Shown: piece by piece, positions 17,691-26,532 of the stretch
Layout: each line of letters begins with the position of its first letter
How positions within the stretch are numbered: the first letter of the stretch is position 1
DNA from: an uncultured Eubacteriales bacterium
GTDB lineage: Bacteria > Bacillota > Clostridia > Oscillospirales > CAG-272
Length of the DNA stretch: 35,762 nt
Reading direction: 5' to 3'
NCBI GenBank assembly: GCA_934447715.1
Contig: CAKSER010000015.1
Coordinates: 1-35,762 of the forward strand
Position numbers and translations under genes: made by a program
Notes under the pieces: model-generated
What the model saw: the letters and a program-made list of their open reading frames with translations, nothing else
What the model was told of the DNA's origin: nothing
Database searches by the model: none

Positions 17691-18971
17691 TTATTTTAAG
17701 AAAACCTCGATTACAGGAACGATTACATTCGGCTTTACAACCGGCAAAATGATGTTTGTCTTTCCGTCCTTTTCCTCATATTTCAGCTCGCTTGCGTCGT
17801 GAAGGAACTGTACATATTCGATCTTTCCGCCGAGGTCGTCGAACGAAAGATTCAAAAACGGATAGTCAATAAGGTGAATATACAGCTTCTTTCCGTCCTC
17901 TGACTGCGTGAGTCTTGTGCCGTTCGGTGCCCTAAACTCCGGCTCTGCCATGGTACAGCCGTAAATCGATTTGGAATTGTACTTCATCCAGTCGGCATAT
18001 ACCTTTAAAGCAGCCTCTGCTCTGTAATCAAGAAATCCTCTTGCGGTAGGACCGACATTCATAATCAGGTTTCCGCCGCAGGCGACCGTTTTTATAAGCA
18101 TTTTTATAAGCATCTCGGGGGATTTCCATGTAAGCTCGTCTCTGTAATATCCCCATGAGCCGGAGAAGGTCTGGCAAGCCTCCCATGTTACAAGCTCCTT
18201 TGTTTCCGGGTGCTTTATCCACTTCTCGGGCTGATACTGCTCGGGAGTCCATATATCCTGGTCGATCTGCGTTCTGTTGTTAATAATTATTCCCGGCTGC
18301 AGGCTTCTTACAAGCTTAATAAGCTCCTCTGCCTCCCAGTCTGCCTTTCCCTTGCCCTTAAGCCACGGATGCGGCGGCTCGAGCTCATCGTATGAAAAGT
18401 CAAACCAGATAAGGTCGATCTTGCCGTAGTTTGTGAGAAGTTCGGTGACCTGGTCACGCATATATTTTGCATACCGGTGCATGTCGCACTTTGAGTTATA
18501 TTCCTTTGTAAACTCTTCCGGTTTGTTGCGCAGCGGATGAACCGTGTCGATTGTAAAATCCGGATGATGCCAGTCTATAAGAGAATAGTAAAGACCGACA
18601 TGAATTCCCTCTGCCCTAAATGCGTCGACATACTCCTTTACAAGATCCCTTTTTGCCTTTGTGTTGGTCACCTTGTAATCGGTATATTTTGTATCCCAAA
18701 GGCAGAAGCCCTCGTGGTGCTTTGTCGTAAGAACCGCATATTTCATTCCGGCTGCTTTTGCCTGCCTTGCCCAGTCCTTCGGATCAAAAAGATCCGGATC
18801 GAAGTGCTCGAAATATTTTTCGTAATTCTCTGTCGGGATTTCTTCGTTATATCTTAACCACTCGTGCCTTGCCGGAAGCGAATAGAGACCGAAATGAATA
18901 AACATTCCGAATCTGTCGTGAACAAACCACTCAACATTGCCCGGTGTTTTTTTCGTTACATAGCCTGACAT
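17691..18971 (-). CDS. Alpha-L-fucosidase, GH29
   Basis: A 426-residue protein with a complete glycoside hydrolase family 29 (beta/alpha)8 domain: WFVHDRFGMFIHFGLYS near the N-terminus, AGMKYAVLTTKHHEGFCLWDT, YYSLIDWHHPD, and IDLIWFDFSY where Asp191 is the expected nucleophile. C-terminal beta-sheet residues about 350-426 complete the enzyme. It hydrolyses terminal alpha-L-fucose from glycans such as mucin or milk oligosaccharides. No signal peptide is present, so it probably acts in the cytoplasm on imported oligosaccharides, though no sugar transporter is near. It follows dxs by 62 nt with no terminator between, so read-through transcription is likely. GAGGT is 6 nt before ATG. Confidence 0.93.
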   Translation of the reverse strand: MSGYVTKKTPGNVEWFVHDRFGMFIHFGLYSLPARHEWLRYNEEIPTENYEKYFEHFDPDLFDPKDWARQAKAAGMKYAVLTTKHHEGFCLWDTKYTDYKVTNTKAKRDLVKEYVDAFRAEGIHVGLYYSLIDWHHPDFTIDTVHPLRNKPEEFTKEYNSKCDMHRYAKYMRDQVTELLTNYGKIDLIWFDFSYDELEPPHPWLKGKGKADWEAEELIKLVRSLQPGIIINNRTQIDQDIWTPEQYQPEKWIKHPETKELVTWEACQTFSGSWGYYRDELTWKSPEMLIKMLIKTVACGGNLIMNVGPTARGFLDYRAEAALKVYADWMKYNSKSIYGCTMAEPEFRAPNGTRLTQSEDGKKLYIHLIDYPFLNLSFDDLGGKIEYVQFLHDASELKYEEKDGKTNIILPVVKPNVIVPVIEVFLK

Positions 18972-19033
18972 TTGAATACCTCAGCTTTTGTCAAATCATT
19001 TAAATATGTTTTCTGTTGTTTAAATTGTTTATT

Positions 19034-20998
19034 TTAATCGTTTTCAGCCTTCTTTAATACATTGATCAAATCGGATGTCCCGATGCCGTAGGCAAGGTAA
19101 ACGTCATCTGCCTGCCGTATCGGACGGAAAATATCGTCTATTGCAAGAAGGCTTAAGGTCTTGTTTTTCATTATGCCGTAATCTTCAAGCAGATTTTTTA
19201 TAATCATTCCGGCACCGCCGTTTTTAATTCCCTCTTCATAGAATACAATATCAGCCGGGCTGTCCGGAAGAAGTCCTGCAATTTCATCTGCAAGAGTGTC
19301 ATACGGCTTGAGCCTTTCAAGAAGAATAATTCCGCATTCGTTTCCGATTGATTCTTCCGCCTTTATCGCCTCGTTTACAATTCTTCCGTATGTAATTATT
19401 ATCTTGGATTTTCTTGTATCGCTTTTGTCAAAATCCGAAACGGCAGGCTTAAGACCGTCAAAGCCGTCCTTATAAAACATTTTTATAATCTCATCCGATT
19501 CGGAGCAGTTTGAATATCTTACCGCGCACGGTCCTCCTGACAGATATGCATCGTATAACGCAAGGCGGAGCGTTTCAAAGCATGAGGGAGAATATATCGT
19601 CATGTTCGGAATTCCGGAAAGGAATGAAACATCGAATATTCCGTGGTGCGTCGGTCCGTCTCCGGGACTGAGCCCTGCTCTGTCGACACAGATTGTTACC
19701 GGAAGCTTTTGAAGGGCGATATCGTGAACGATATTATCATAGCCTCTTTGTAAAAAGGATGAATACACGGCAAAAAACGGCTTCATTTTGTTTGCGGCAA
19801 GCCCTGCCGCAAAGGTGAGCGCGTGCTCCTCCGCAATTCCGACATCAAAGAACCTGTCCCTGTGCTTCAGAGCAAAGAAATCAAGCCCGGTTCCGGCAGC
19901 CATTGCCGCTGTTATCGCGCACACATCCGGATATCTGTCGGCAAGCTCGGAAAGAAACTCTCCGAGCTTTTTCGAGAAATTGACCTTATTTCCGCTCTGC
20001 GTGTCTGTTTCAGGCTTTCCGTTCTGTTCAGCGCCCGGATCAGCTTTGCTTCCGCCTTCTCCGCCCTGCATTTTATCCTGATCCTCATTTTTTATCGGAG
20101 GAATGCAGTGATATTTTACCGGGTTTTCCTCGGCAGGAGCATATCCCTTGCCCTTTTTGGTCTTCAGGTGAATGACCGTGCTTTTGCCGTAGTCGACCGC
20201 CTCTCTTAAAAGCCTTTCGACCGTCTGCTCGTCGTTTCCATCGGCAGGTCCTATATAGTATAGCCCGAGATCCTCAAAATAGTTGCTCGAATAGATAATA
20301 TTCTTGACAGCCTTTTTAACCTGTCTTATCCCGACAAAAAGATATTTTCCGATAAGCGGTATATCCTTTATAAACCTCGCGGTTCTGTTTTTGCTTTTGT
20401 AATAGGACTTTGAAGAACGAAGTCTTGCAATCAGCCGGGCAAATCGCCCGGTGTTCTTGCCTATCGACATTTCATTTTCGTTTAGAATAATTATAAGAGG
20501 GAGATCGCGCTTGCAGTTGTTGAGCGCCTCGTGGATCATTCCTCCGGTAAATGCGCCGTCGCCTAAGACGGCAACCGTATATGCCTTGTTTCCTTTGAGT
20601 TTATCCGCCTCCGCAAACCCGATTGCAGCCGAGACCGACGTGCTGCTGTGTCCTGCGCCGAAGCAGTCATATTCGCTCTCGATTTTACTTGTAAATCCCG
20701 AAAGACCGCCGATCTTTCTTAACGAATCAAAGCCGCTTTTTCTTCCTGTCAGAAGCTTATGCGTATAGCACTGGTGGCCGACATCGAATATAAGATGATC
20801 CTTCGGAAGATCAAATACCCGGTGAATTGCAACCGTAAGCTCAACAACTCCGAGATTTGAGGCAAGGTGTCCTCCTGTTTTTGTTACGTCGGAAACGAGA
20901 AATTCTCTGATTTCCTTACAAAGCTGTGTAATCTCGTCGTCTGTCAGACCTTTTATATCTTCAGGATAATTTATCTTATCAAGAAAAGTATATTCCAT
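19034..20998 (-). CDS. dxs: 1-deoxy-D-xylulose-5-phosphate synthase
   Basis: A 654-residue thiamine-diphosphate enzyme that condenses pyruvate and glyceraldehyde 3-phosphate, the first step of the MEP isoprenoid pathway. Seen: TGGHLASNLGVVELT, the thiamine-binding GDGAFTGGM with N about 25 residues later, GAGHSSTS, the pyrimidine-domain SSFLQRGYDNIVHD and DRAGLSPGDGPTHHG, and the C-terminal transketolase domain. A Gly/Glu/Asp/Gln-rich low-complexity linker (about residues 299-337) separates the first two domains and makes it longer than the usual 620-640. The ATG at 20998 has GGAG 5 nt upstream; the longer frame from 21025 would start almost at the transcript start. Confidence 0.95.
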   Translation of the reverse strand: MEYTFLDKINYPEDIKGLTDDEITQLCKEIREFLVSDVTKTGGHLASNLGVVELTVAIHRVFDLPKDHLIFDVGHQCYTHKLLTGRKSGFDSLRKIGGLSGFTSKIESEYDCFGAGHSSTSVSAAIGFAEADKLKGNKAYTVAVLGDGAFTGGMIHEALNNCKRDLPLIIILNENEMSIGKNTGRFARLIARLRSSKSYYKSKNRTARFIKDIPLIGKYLFVGIRQVKKAVKNIIYSSNYFEDLGLYYIGPADGNDEQTVERLLREAVDYGKSTVIHLKTKKGKGYAPAEENPVKYHCIPPIKNEDQDKMQGGEGGSKADPGAEQNGKPETDTQSGNKVNFSKKLGEFLSELADRYPDVCAITAAMAAGTGLDFFALKHRDRFFDVGIAEEHALTFAAGLAANKMKPFFAVYSSFLQRGYDNIVHDIALQKLPVTICVDRAGLSPGDGPTHHGIFDVSFLSGIPNMTIYSPSCFETLRLALYDAYLSGGPCAVRYSNCSESDEIIKMFYKDGFDGLKPAVSDFDKSDTRKSKIIITYGRIVNEAIKAEESIGNECGIILLERLKPYDTLADEIAGLLPDSPADIVFYEEGIKNGGAGMIIKNLLEDYGIMKNKTLSLLAIDDIFRPIRQADDVYLAYGIGTSDLINVLKKAEND

Positions 20999-21033
20999 TT
21001 CTTCTCCAAACAATTTACTGTTCATACCTGCCT

Positions 21034-21062
21034 ATTATAACAGATTAAGACGTATATTTCAA
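21034..21062 (-). promoter_or_regulatory. Promoter for dxs
   Basis: Minus-strand -35 TTGAAA (21062-21057), 17 bp, -10 TATAAT (21039-21034). The predicted start near 21027 gives a leader of about 30 nt to the preferred ATG. Confidence 0.78.
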
Positions 21063-21092
21063 CTTTTTTATTGCTATTCGATTTTTACGGGC

Positions 21093-21129
21093 AAAAAAAC
21101 GGCGCAGCCGATTTAAAGGCTGCACCGTT
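21093..21129 (-). terminator. Terminator of the potABCD operon
   Basis: On the minus strand AACGGTGCAGCC pairs with GGCTGCGCCGTT (one G-U) over an 8-nt loop, followed by TTTTTTT. Confidence 0.92.
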
Positions 21130-21167
21130 AATTTTACTTTCAAGCTATCAAGCTTAAGGACGCAGAA

Positions 21168-23204
21168 TCAGTTGATTCTCATATCCTCCCAGTAATCGTT
21201 TAACAGATTGAGAGTTTTCTGAGGAAGATTGCGGAACGCAAAGATATCGTAGCTCTCATGGAAATCAAAGCCCTCGGGATAGAGAATTTCATATGTCTCG
21301 TCTCCGATGTAATCGATATACTCCTCGCTTGTATAAACCGCGCTGTTCGGTGATGCATAGTAAATATACTCCGCATTGGCTATTGCCGGCTCTTCCGAGA
21401 GCATGAAGTTGATATATGCCTCGGCAAGCTCCTTGTTCTGGCAGCAGGTCGGTATGCACATGGCGTCGACAAACAGGTTTGTCTGATAATTTCCGTTGCT
21501 GTCTGTCGGATAATAGAAGCGCAGATCGACGCTGTCGGCCTGGTTATCAAGCATCGTGAAGTAGTCTCCTGCATAATACGGCGCAATTGCCGCCTCTCCT
21601 GATTCCATCATGTTGAACACCTGGTCCATAACCCAGCTCTTAATAAGCGGCTTCTGCTCCATAAGAGAATCAAGCGACTTCTTCCAAAGCGCCTCGTCCT
21701 CCGTATTTACATCGATTCCGAGACGGTACATTGCGGTTCCGAACGCATCGCGCGAATTTGCAAACTGCAAAATGTCTCCGCTGTATTTTTCGTTCCACAT
21801 CAGATCCCATGTTCCGATGTCGCTTTCGTCTACCTTGTTTGCGTCATAAATGATTCCGACCATACCGTAGCTGTACGGCACAGAGTAAAGATTTTCGGGA
21901 TCATAATAGAGGTTTCTGAAGCCCTCCTCGATATTTTCAAAGTTCGGGATATTCGAGAAGTCAAGCGGCAGGAGCATGTCATTTTCGATAAAGTATGAGA
22001 TCATATAATCCGACGGGATAATGACATCATAGCTTGCCGCCCCCGATTCAAGCTTTGCTCTTAGGCTCTCGTTTGAATCGTAGGTTGTATAGTTTACCTT
22101 GACCTTTACGCCGGTCTCGTTGTAGTACCATTCTTCAAAAGCGTCGTTGCAGTTAAGCGAATCGTCGTCGCCGAGCGACATATACTCGCCCCAGTTGTAA
22201 ACGTTGAGGACAAGCTCCCTATTTGCGGATTTAACAGCCGTAGCCACTACAGCCGATACAACAAGAACTCCGGCAAGAACCGCGGCAATCGGCTTAAACA
22301 GCCTTCCTCCGTGTCTTCCGCCGTTATTTCCCGACGATGAAAGAGCTTTTTTCCTTTTCTTACTCGTGTCTTCCTTTTTCGATGCTCTGAGGCTTTCGAT
22401 GTTAAGAAGAATAAGCAGAACGAGAATTGCAAAGAAGATAATCGTCGCAAGAGCATAGATCTTCGGCTTTACGACCTTCTTTGTCATGTTGTAGATCAGT
22501 ATCGGAAGGGTCTGGAAGTCGTTGCCCTGCGTAAAATAGCTGATTACAAAGTCGTCAAGCGAAAGAGTGAATGCCATGATAAACCCGGTGAGAACGCCCG
22601 GAATTATCTCGGGAAGCTCGACCTTGAAAAAGGTCTGCGAGGGTGTGCATCCGAGATCAAGCGCTGCCTCCGGAAGAGCTCTGTCCATCTGATTGAACTT
22701 CGGCATAACCTGAAGTATTACATACGGAAGAGAAAAAGTGACGTGCGCGATCAACATCGTAAAGAAGCTGAGTGAGTTTGAAAACTTGAGCAATCCGCCG
22801 ACAAAGACAAACATGAGCGTAAAGGAAATACCGGTAATGATATCCGGATTGATCATCGGAATCTGGGTAACCGACATCAAAACGCCCTTGAAGCGCTTGG
22901 AGCGCATTCTAAACAGCCCATAGCAGGCTGCCGTTCCGAGCAGAGTCGAAATTGTCGACGAGGAAACCGCCAGAATCAGAGTGTTTTTAAGCGCTCCGAG
23001 TGTCTCGCTGTCACGAAACAGCTCCTTGTACCACTTAAAGTAAGCGCCTGCACTTTCCTGCTTTGAAAAATCGAATACAACCGTACTGTTTGAAGGATTG
23101 AACGAGAAGAAGATCAAAACAGCAATCGGTGCGAAAAGAAAGATGAATATCAGTACGATATAAAGCTTCCCCAAAAATGTGTTTTTCTGTTCGCTGAGGT
23201 TCAT
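21168..23204 (-). CDS. potCD: Polyamine ABC importer: PotC permease fused to PotD binding protein
   Basis: A 678-residue fusion. Residues 1-275 are a PotC-type permease with six helices and the EAA loop (EAALDLGCTPSQTFFKVELPEI-type, 179-200) that contacts the ATPase. A basic Lys/Arg/Ser/Gly linker (about 272-304) stays in the cytoplasm, a seventh helix (about 305-324) returns across the membrane, and residues about 330-678 form a PotD-like substrate-binding domain (NVYNWGEYM, YDVIIPSDYMI, YSYGMVGIIYD, NYWEDMRIN end). The topology works: the binding domain ends up outside, tethered to the permease. Such fusions are known in Clostridia and some lactic acid bacteria. The spermidine/putrescine substrate is inferred from family and operon. 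It overlaps potB by 4 nt (ATGA). Confidence 0.93.
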   Translation of the reverse strand: MNLSEQKNTFLGKLYIVLIFIFLFAPIAVLIFFSFNPSNSTVVFDFSKQESAGAYFKWYKELFRDSETLGALKNTLILAVSSSTISTLLGTAACYGLFRMRSKRFKGVLMSVTQIPMINPDIITGISFTLMFVFVGGLLKFSNSLSFFTMLIAHVTFSLPYVILQVMPKFNQMDRALPEAALDLGCTPSQTFFKVELPEIIPGVLTGFIMAFTLSLDDFVISYFTQGNDFQTLPILIYNMTKKVVKPKIYALATIIFFAILVLLILLNIESLRASKKEDTSKKRKKALSSSGNNGGRHGGRLFKPIAAVLAGVLVVSAVVATAVKSANRELVLNVYNWGEYMSLGDDDSLNCNDAFEEWYYNETGVKVKVNYTTYDSNESLRAKLESGAASYDVIIPSDYMISYFIENDMLLPLDFSNIPNFENIEEGFRNLYYDPENLYSVPYSYGMVGIIYDANKVDESDIGTWDLMWNEKYSGDILQFANSRDAFGTAMYRLGIDVNTEDEALWKKSLDSLMEQKPLIKSWVMDQVFNMMESGEAAIAPYYAGDYFTMLDNQADSVDLRFYYPTDSNGNYQTNLFVDAMCIPTCCQNKELAEAYINFMLSEEPAIANAEYIYYASPNSAVYTSEEYIDYIGDETYEILYPEGFDFHESYDIFAFRNLPQKTLNLLNDYWEDMRIN

Positions 23205-24064
23205 ATTACAATCCCCCCTTCATCGTCATCTGCCGAGAATCTCTGCATTATAGCAAGACCGACAAGGAGGATAATCATCAGTACAAACGAAAGCGCCGCC
23301 GCCATGTGCGGATTATTTGACGAATAATACTGCGATTCGATTGCGTCGCCGATCAGCATAAAGCGTCCGCCGCCGAGCTTCTGTGAAATATAGAAGGTCG
23401 AAATCGAGGGAACAAACACCATCGTAATTCCCGAGATGATTCCGGGGACCGAAAGCGGAAGGATTACCCTGCGCATTACGCCGAGCTTGTTGCAGCCGAG
23501 ATCCTGCGCAGCCTCTATAAGACGGAAATCCAGTTTGGTCATAACCGAATATATCGGCAGGATCATATAAGGAAGGAAGTCGTAAACCATTCCGACAATT
23601 ACCGCTCCTTCGGTATACATCATCCGAATCGGCTTAAGCCCGATCGAACCGAGAACAGAGTTGATAATTCCCGAATCCTGCATAATAGCCATCCATGCGT
23701 AGGTTCTTATAAGGAAGTTCATCCACATCGGAAGCATTACAAGCATGATAAGAATCTTCTGCTTCCTCTGGGAGGATCTTGCAATAAAATACGCAGCCGG
23801 GTATCCGATAATAAAGCATATAAGCGTTGCAATAAGCGCAAGCTTTACCGAACGCCAGAATATCGAAAGATACTTTTCCGAAAAGAACGCGGTTATATTG
23901 TCAAACGTAAAATTGAAGTTCGCATCCGTAAAGGAATAGTATGCAACGAAAATGATCGGAACGACAATAAAAAGCGCCGTCCAGAAAATGTGCGGAGCAG
24001 ACGCGATTCTTGCAAGAACCGTCTTTTTCCTTTGGTTGAGCTTTTTACCTGCAGTCCGAGTCAT
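23201..24064 (-). CDS. potB: Spermidine/putrescine ABC transporter permease
   Basis: A 287-residue inner-membrane permease with six helices. The conserved EAA loop (AAQDLGCNKLGVMRRVILPLS, about residues 187-207) is in place before helix 5, and the N-terminus starts with a basic cytoplasmic stretch. It pairs with the PotC half of the fused downstream protein to form the channel. It overlaps potA by 4 nt and potCD by 4 nt, both as ATGA, so all three are translationally coupled. Confidence 0.93.
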   Translation of the reverse strand: MTRTAGKKLNQRKKTVLARIASAPHIFWTALFIVVPIIFVAYYSFTDANFNFTFDNITAFFSEKYLSIFWRSVKLALIATLICFIIGYPAAYFIARSSQRKQKILIMLVMLPMWMNFLIRTYAWMAIMQDSGIINSVLGSIGLKPIRMMYTEGAVIVGMVYDFLPYMILPIYSVMTKLDFRLIEAAQDLGCNKLGVMRRVILPLSVPGIISGITMVFVPSISTFYISQKLGGGRFMLIGDAIESQYYSSNNPHMAAALSFVLMIILLVGLAIMQRFSADDDEGGIVI

Positions 24065-25188
24065 TCTTCGTCCTCCTCGGCATCAAGCGCATTTTCCTCT
24101 TCGTCCATCTCGTCCGAGAAGGTGGAATAGTCTCCGAAAAGTCCGGAGTATTCGGATTTTTTCATAACGTGAATTGCATCCGGCTCGATAATAAGCCCCG
24201 GCTTGTCGCCAACCTTTACCTCGTCGGTTGCCTGAACCATCCACTTAAAGCCGCATACATCGATGATAATCTCGTAATAGTCTCCCTTGAAGGTGACCGA
24301 TGTGACCTCTCCCGTAAGCATTCCCTTTTCGGGGCTTACAATATCGACGTCCTCCGGTCTTATAACGACGTCAACCGGCTCATTTTTAGAAAAGCCCTTG
24401 TCAAGACATACAAAGTCCCTTCCGTCAAGACGTACAAGCTTATCCTCAAGCATTACGCCGTCGATAATGTTCGATTCTCCGATAAAGTCGGCAACAAAGG
24501 CGTTCTTCGGCTCGTTGTAAATGTCGACCGGTGTGCCTATCTGCTGAATCTTTCCCTTGTTCATTACAACGACCGTATCAGACATCGAAAGCGCTTCTTC
24601 CTGATCGTGCGTAACAAAAATAAAGGTGATTCCGAGGCTTCTCTGAATTCTCTTGAGCTCGTTCTGCATATCCTTGCGGAGCTTGTAGTCAAGAGCTGCA
24701 AGCGGCTCGTCAAGCAGAAGCACCTTCGGACGGTTGATTACCGCGCGCGCAATTGCAACTCTCTGCTGCTGACCGCCGGAAAGCCGGTCAATCTTTCTCT
24801 TTTCGAATCCGGAAAGGTTAACAAGCTTCAGCATTTCGTCAACCCTTTCGCTGATTTCGGATTCCGGTACCTTTGCAACCCTCAGTCCGAATGCGATATT
24901 GTCATATACATTCAGATGCGGAAAGAGCGCGTACTTCTGAAAGATGGTGTTGACCGGACGCTTGTACGGCGGGACGCCGTTTACTCTGCTGCCGTCAAAA
25001 AAAACATCACCCCGATCCGGATCAAGAAACCCTGCGATAATACGCAGCGTCGTTGTCTTTCCGCAACCGGAAGCTCCGAGAAGTGTAACAAATTCTCCGT
25101 CCTTAATAGAAAGGCTCATGTCATCGAGAACTGTTTCTCCGTCAAAAGCAACTGTGATGTTTTTAAGTTCAATAATGTTGTTTCCCAT
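24061..25188 (-). CDS. potA: Polyamine ABC transporter ATP-binding protein
   Basis: A 375-residue ATPase energising the PotBC channel. Walker A GASGCGKT is at 38-45, the signature LSGGQ at 136-140, Walker B VLLLDE at 156-161 and the switch His at 194; a C-terminal TOBE-type regulatory domain spans about 245-345. The last 30 residues are strongly acidic (DEMDEEENALDAEEDEE), which is unusual. I start it at ATG 25188 because AAGGGGGA is 8 nt upstream and the protein then begins like other PotA proteins; the frame is open 47 codons further, but that stretch belongs to a structured leader. It is the first gene of potA-potB-potCD. Confidence 0.94.
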   Translation of the reverse strand: MGNNIIELKNITVAFDGETVLDDMSLSIKDGEFVTLLGASGCGKTTTLRIIAGFLDPDRGDVFFDGSRVNGVPPYKRPVNTIFQKYALFPHLNVYDNIAFGLRVAKVPESEISERVDEMLKLVNLSGFEKRKIDRLSGGQQQRVAIARAVINRPKVLLLDEPLAALDYKLRKDMQNELKRIQRSLGITFIFVTHDQEEALSMSDTVVVMNKGKIQQIGTPVDIYNEPKNAFVADFIGESNIIDGVMLEDKLVRLDGRDFVCLDKGFSKNEPVDVVIRPEDVDIVSPEKGMLTGEVTSVTFKGDYYEIIIDVCGFKWMVQATDEVKVGDKPGLIIEPDAIHVMKKSEYSGLFGDYSTFSDEMDEEENALDAEEDEE

Positions 25189-25201
25189 TTTTTGCATCCC
25201 C

Positions 25202-25524
25202 CTTTGCGGCAAAAGCCGCGTAAAGCCGTAATCAGCTCTGCGCGAACCCCACATAAAAGCTAACCGCAGCCCCCGCAAAGAGTTTGTTACAAGCATTCTT
25301 TCGAATGGATGCAGCATACGGTTTCTCAAACCCGGAAAAGCTCCGGATTACGGTTCCTGAAACGGACTTGTGTCCGTGAATTGGAACTGCCCCCATGTGT
25401 ACGCCGGCCGAAATCGGACGGCGATGAACCCTCCCTCAGCTTTGCCATATGGGAGGATGTTGGCACAGATGCAAAAATCGTGCTATATTAGATTTTATAT
25501 TTCCCGACCGAAATCAGGATAACA
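25202..25524 (-). ncRNA. Structured leader RNA upstream of potA (candidate cis-regulatory RNA)
   Basis: From the expected transcript start (about 25524) the minus strand folds into many elements. There is a small hairpin CCTGA/TCGGG (25518-25503). An H-type pseudoknot has TGCCA (25465-25461) pairing with TGGCA (25447-25443) and loop CCTCCC (25456-25451) pairing with GGGAGG (25435-25430). A hairpin CGCCG-CCG / CGG-CGGCG spans 25423-25402. GTTCC (25387-25383) / GGAAC (25357-25353) encloses ACGGAC-ACAA-GTCCGT. CCGGA/TCCGG follows (25346-25332), and CATTC-GAAA-GAATG (25307-25294) has a GNRA loop. Before the RBS, GCCGC can pair with GCGGC (25219-25206) or, as CCGCAAAG (25209-25202), with CTTTGCGG (25280-25273). 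These exclusive pairings look like a switch. I do not recognise the family. Confidence 0.6.
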
Positions 25525-25530
25525 GATTGG

Positions 25531-25559
25531 ATTATATATGAAAATACGCAGATAGTCAA
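25531..25559 (-). promoter_or_regulatory. Strong promoter for the potA leader and operon
   Basis: Minus-strand -35 TTGACT (25559-25554), exactly 17 bp, perfect -10 TATAAT (25536-25531). It implies a leader of about 335 nt before potA. Confidence 0.85.
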
Positions 25560-25739
25560 TAGTTTTTTCGATTTTTCGACAAATTATTTTGCGCTGTATA
25601 ATCGAATTGTTTTTCGGCATTTAAAGAAACCGTTCCTGCACAGCTTTTTTTATACCGTATAGCGGATTTTAAATCATATTTTTTTGATATATGCAACCAA
25701 AATTAACATATATCCGTAAAATGTGTTATCTGCAGTTGA
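25560..25739. other. AT-rich intergenic spacer between divergent operons
   Basis: This stretch lies between the potA promoter and the exporter promoter. It is AT-rich with T-runs and shows no open frame, RNA or repeat that I can support. Confidence 0.5.
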
Positions 25740-25768
25740 TTGACACAGGGTGTCCTGTGCATTATACT
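25740..25768 (+). promoter_or_regulatory. Promoter with overlapping palindromes for the ABC exporter operon
   Basis: Perfect -35 TTGACA (25740-25745), 17 bp, -10 TATACT (25763-25768). Between them lie two overlapping inverted repeats, GACAC-AGG-GTGTC (25742-25754) and CACAGG-GTGT-CCTGTG (25744-25759), which would make a good repressor site. The regulator encoded at the end of the operon is a natural candidate. Confidence 0.75.
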
Positions 25769-25809
25769 GATAATATAATCCGACTTACGGTTATTATATG
25801 GAGATTTTT

Positions 25810-26532
25810 ATGATTATTGCAGAGGTTGACAGCTTAAATAAGGAATATCCGACATTTAAGCTTAAGGATGTATCGTTTGATATCGAGGAAGGCAGGATAA
25901 CAGGGTTTATCGGCAGAAACGGCGCAGGAAAAACGACAACGATAAAATCCATGCTGAATATCGTCCATCCGGACAGCGGAGGCATCAGATATTTCGGCAA
26001 AGCCCTTTCTGAAAACGAAACCGAAATAAAAAGGCTGATCGGTTACACAACAGGCTCGGTAAGCTGGTATCCGAGGAAAAAAATACGAGATATTATAACA
26101 ATTGTAAAGCGCTTTTACGACACATGGGACGAGGACGCCTATAATGAATATCTGAAACTGTTTCAGCTTGACGAAAGCAAGGCGGCTTTCGAGCTTTCGG
26201 AGGGAATGAAGGTCAAATTGAACCTGCTTATCGCTCTTTCGCATAAAGCACGGGTTCTGATTCTTGACGAGCCGACAAGCGGTCTTGATCCGTTTTCACG
26301 CGATGAGCTGCTCGGACTGTTTTCTAAGCTCGCAGAAAAAGGCATTGCCATTTTCTTTTCGACTCATATCATTTCGGATATAGAAAAATCCGCAGATAAT
26401 ATCGTATATATCTCAAAAGGCAAAATTGTCGCATCAGCGCCGAAAAACGAGTTTATAAAAAGCTATTCCAAAGGCGGCGAGAGCCTTGAAGAGACATTTT
26501 TGCGCATGGAAAGGGGTGCATCGGATGAATAA
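25810..26532 (+). CDS. ABC transporter ATP-binding protein (YtrB-like exporter module)
   Basis: A 240-residue ATPase. Walker A GRNGAGKT is at 35-42, the signature reads LSEGM (129-133) instead of LSGGQ, Walker B and D-loop LILDEPTSGLDP are at 150-161, and the switch His is in FFSTHII. This variant signature is usual in YtrB-type and related antibiotic-sensing exporters of Firmicutes. It pairs with the ABC-2 permease that overlaps its 3' end by 8 nt. I start at ATG 25810 because GGAG (25800-25803) is 6 nt upstream; the frame is open 4 codons further. The substrate is not evident. Confidence 0.92.
   Translation: MIIAEVDSLNKEYPTFKLKDVSFDIEEGRITGFIGRNGAGKTTTIKSMLNIVHPDSGGIRYFGKALSENETEIKRLIGYTTGSVSWYPRKKIRDIITIVKRFYDTWDEDAYNEYLKLFQLDESKAAFELSEGMKVKLNLLIALSHKARVLILDEPTSGLDPFSRDELLGLFSKLAEKGIAIFFSTHIISDIEKSADNIVYISKGKIVASAPKNEFIKSYSKGGESLEETFLRMERGASDE

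Noticed and set aside
24169..25263. Long plus-strand open frame (364 codons) opposite potA
   Set aside because: It is antisense to a complete, well-conserved potA and shows no domain or start signal; codon bias of the real gene explains it.
25189..25329. N-terminal extension of PotA by 47 codons
   Set aside because: The stretch lies in the structured leader, is unlike PotA N-termini, and a strong RBS marks the ATG at 25188.
25309..25491. 60-codon plus-strand open frame in the potA leader
   Set aside because: No RBS, and it lies opposite hairpins of the leader RNA; probably a chance frame of a structured RNA region.
25202..25524. Guanidine-II (mini-ykkC) riboswitch
   Set aside because: Two successive hairpins are present, but the loops are ACAA and GCTTT rather than the required ACGR.
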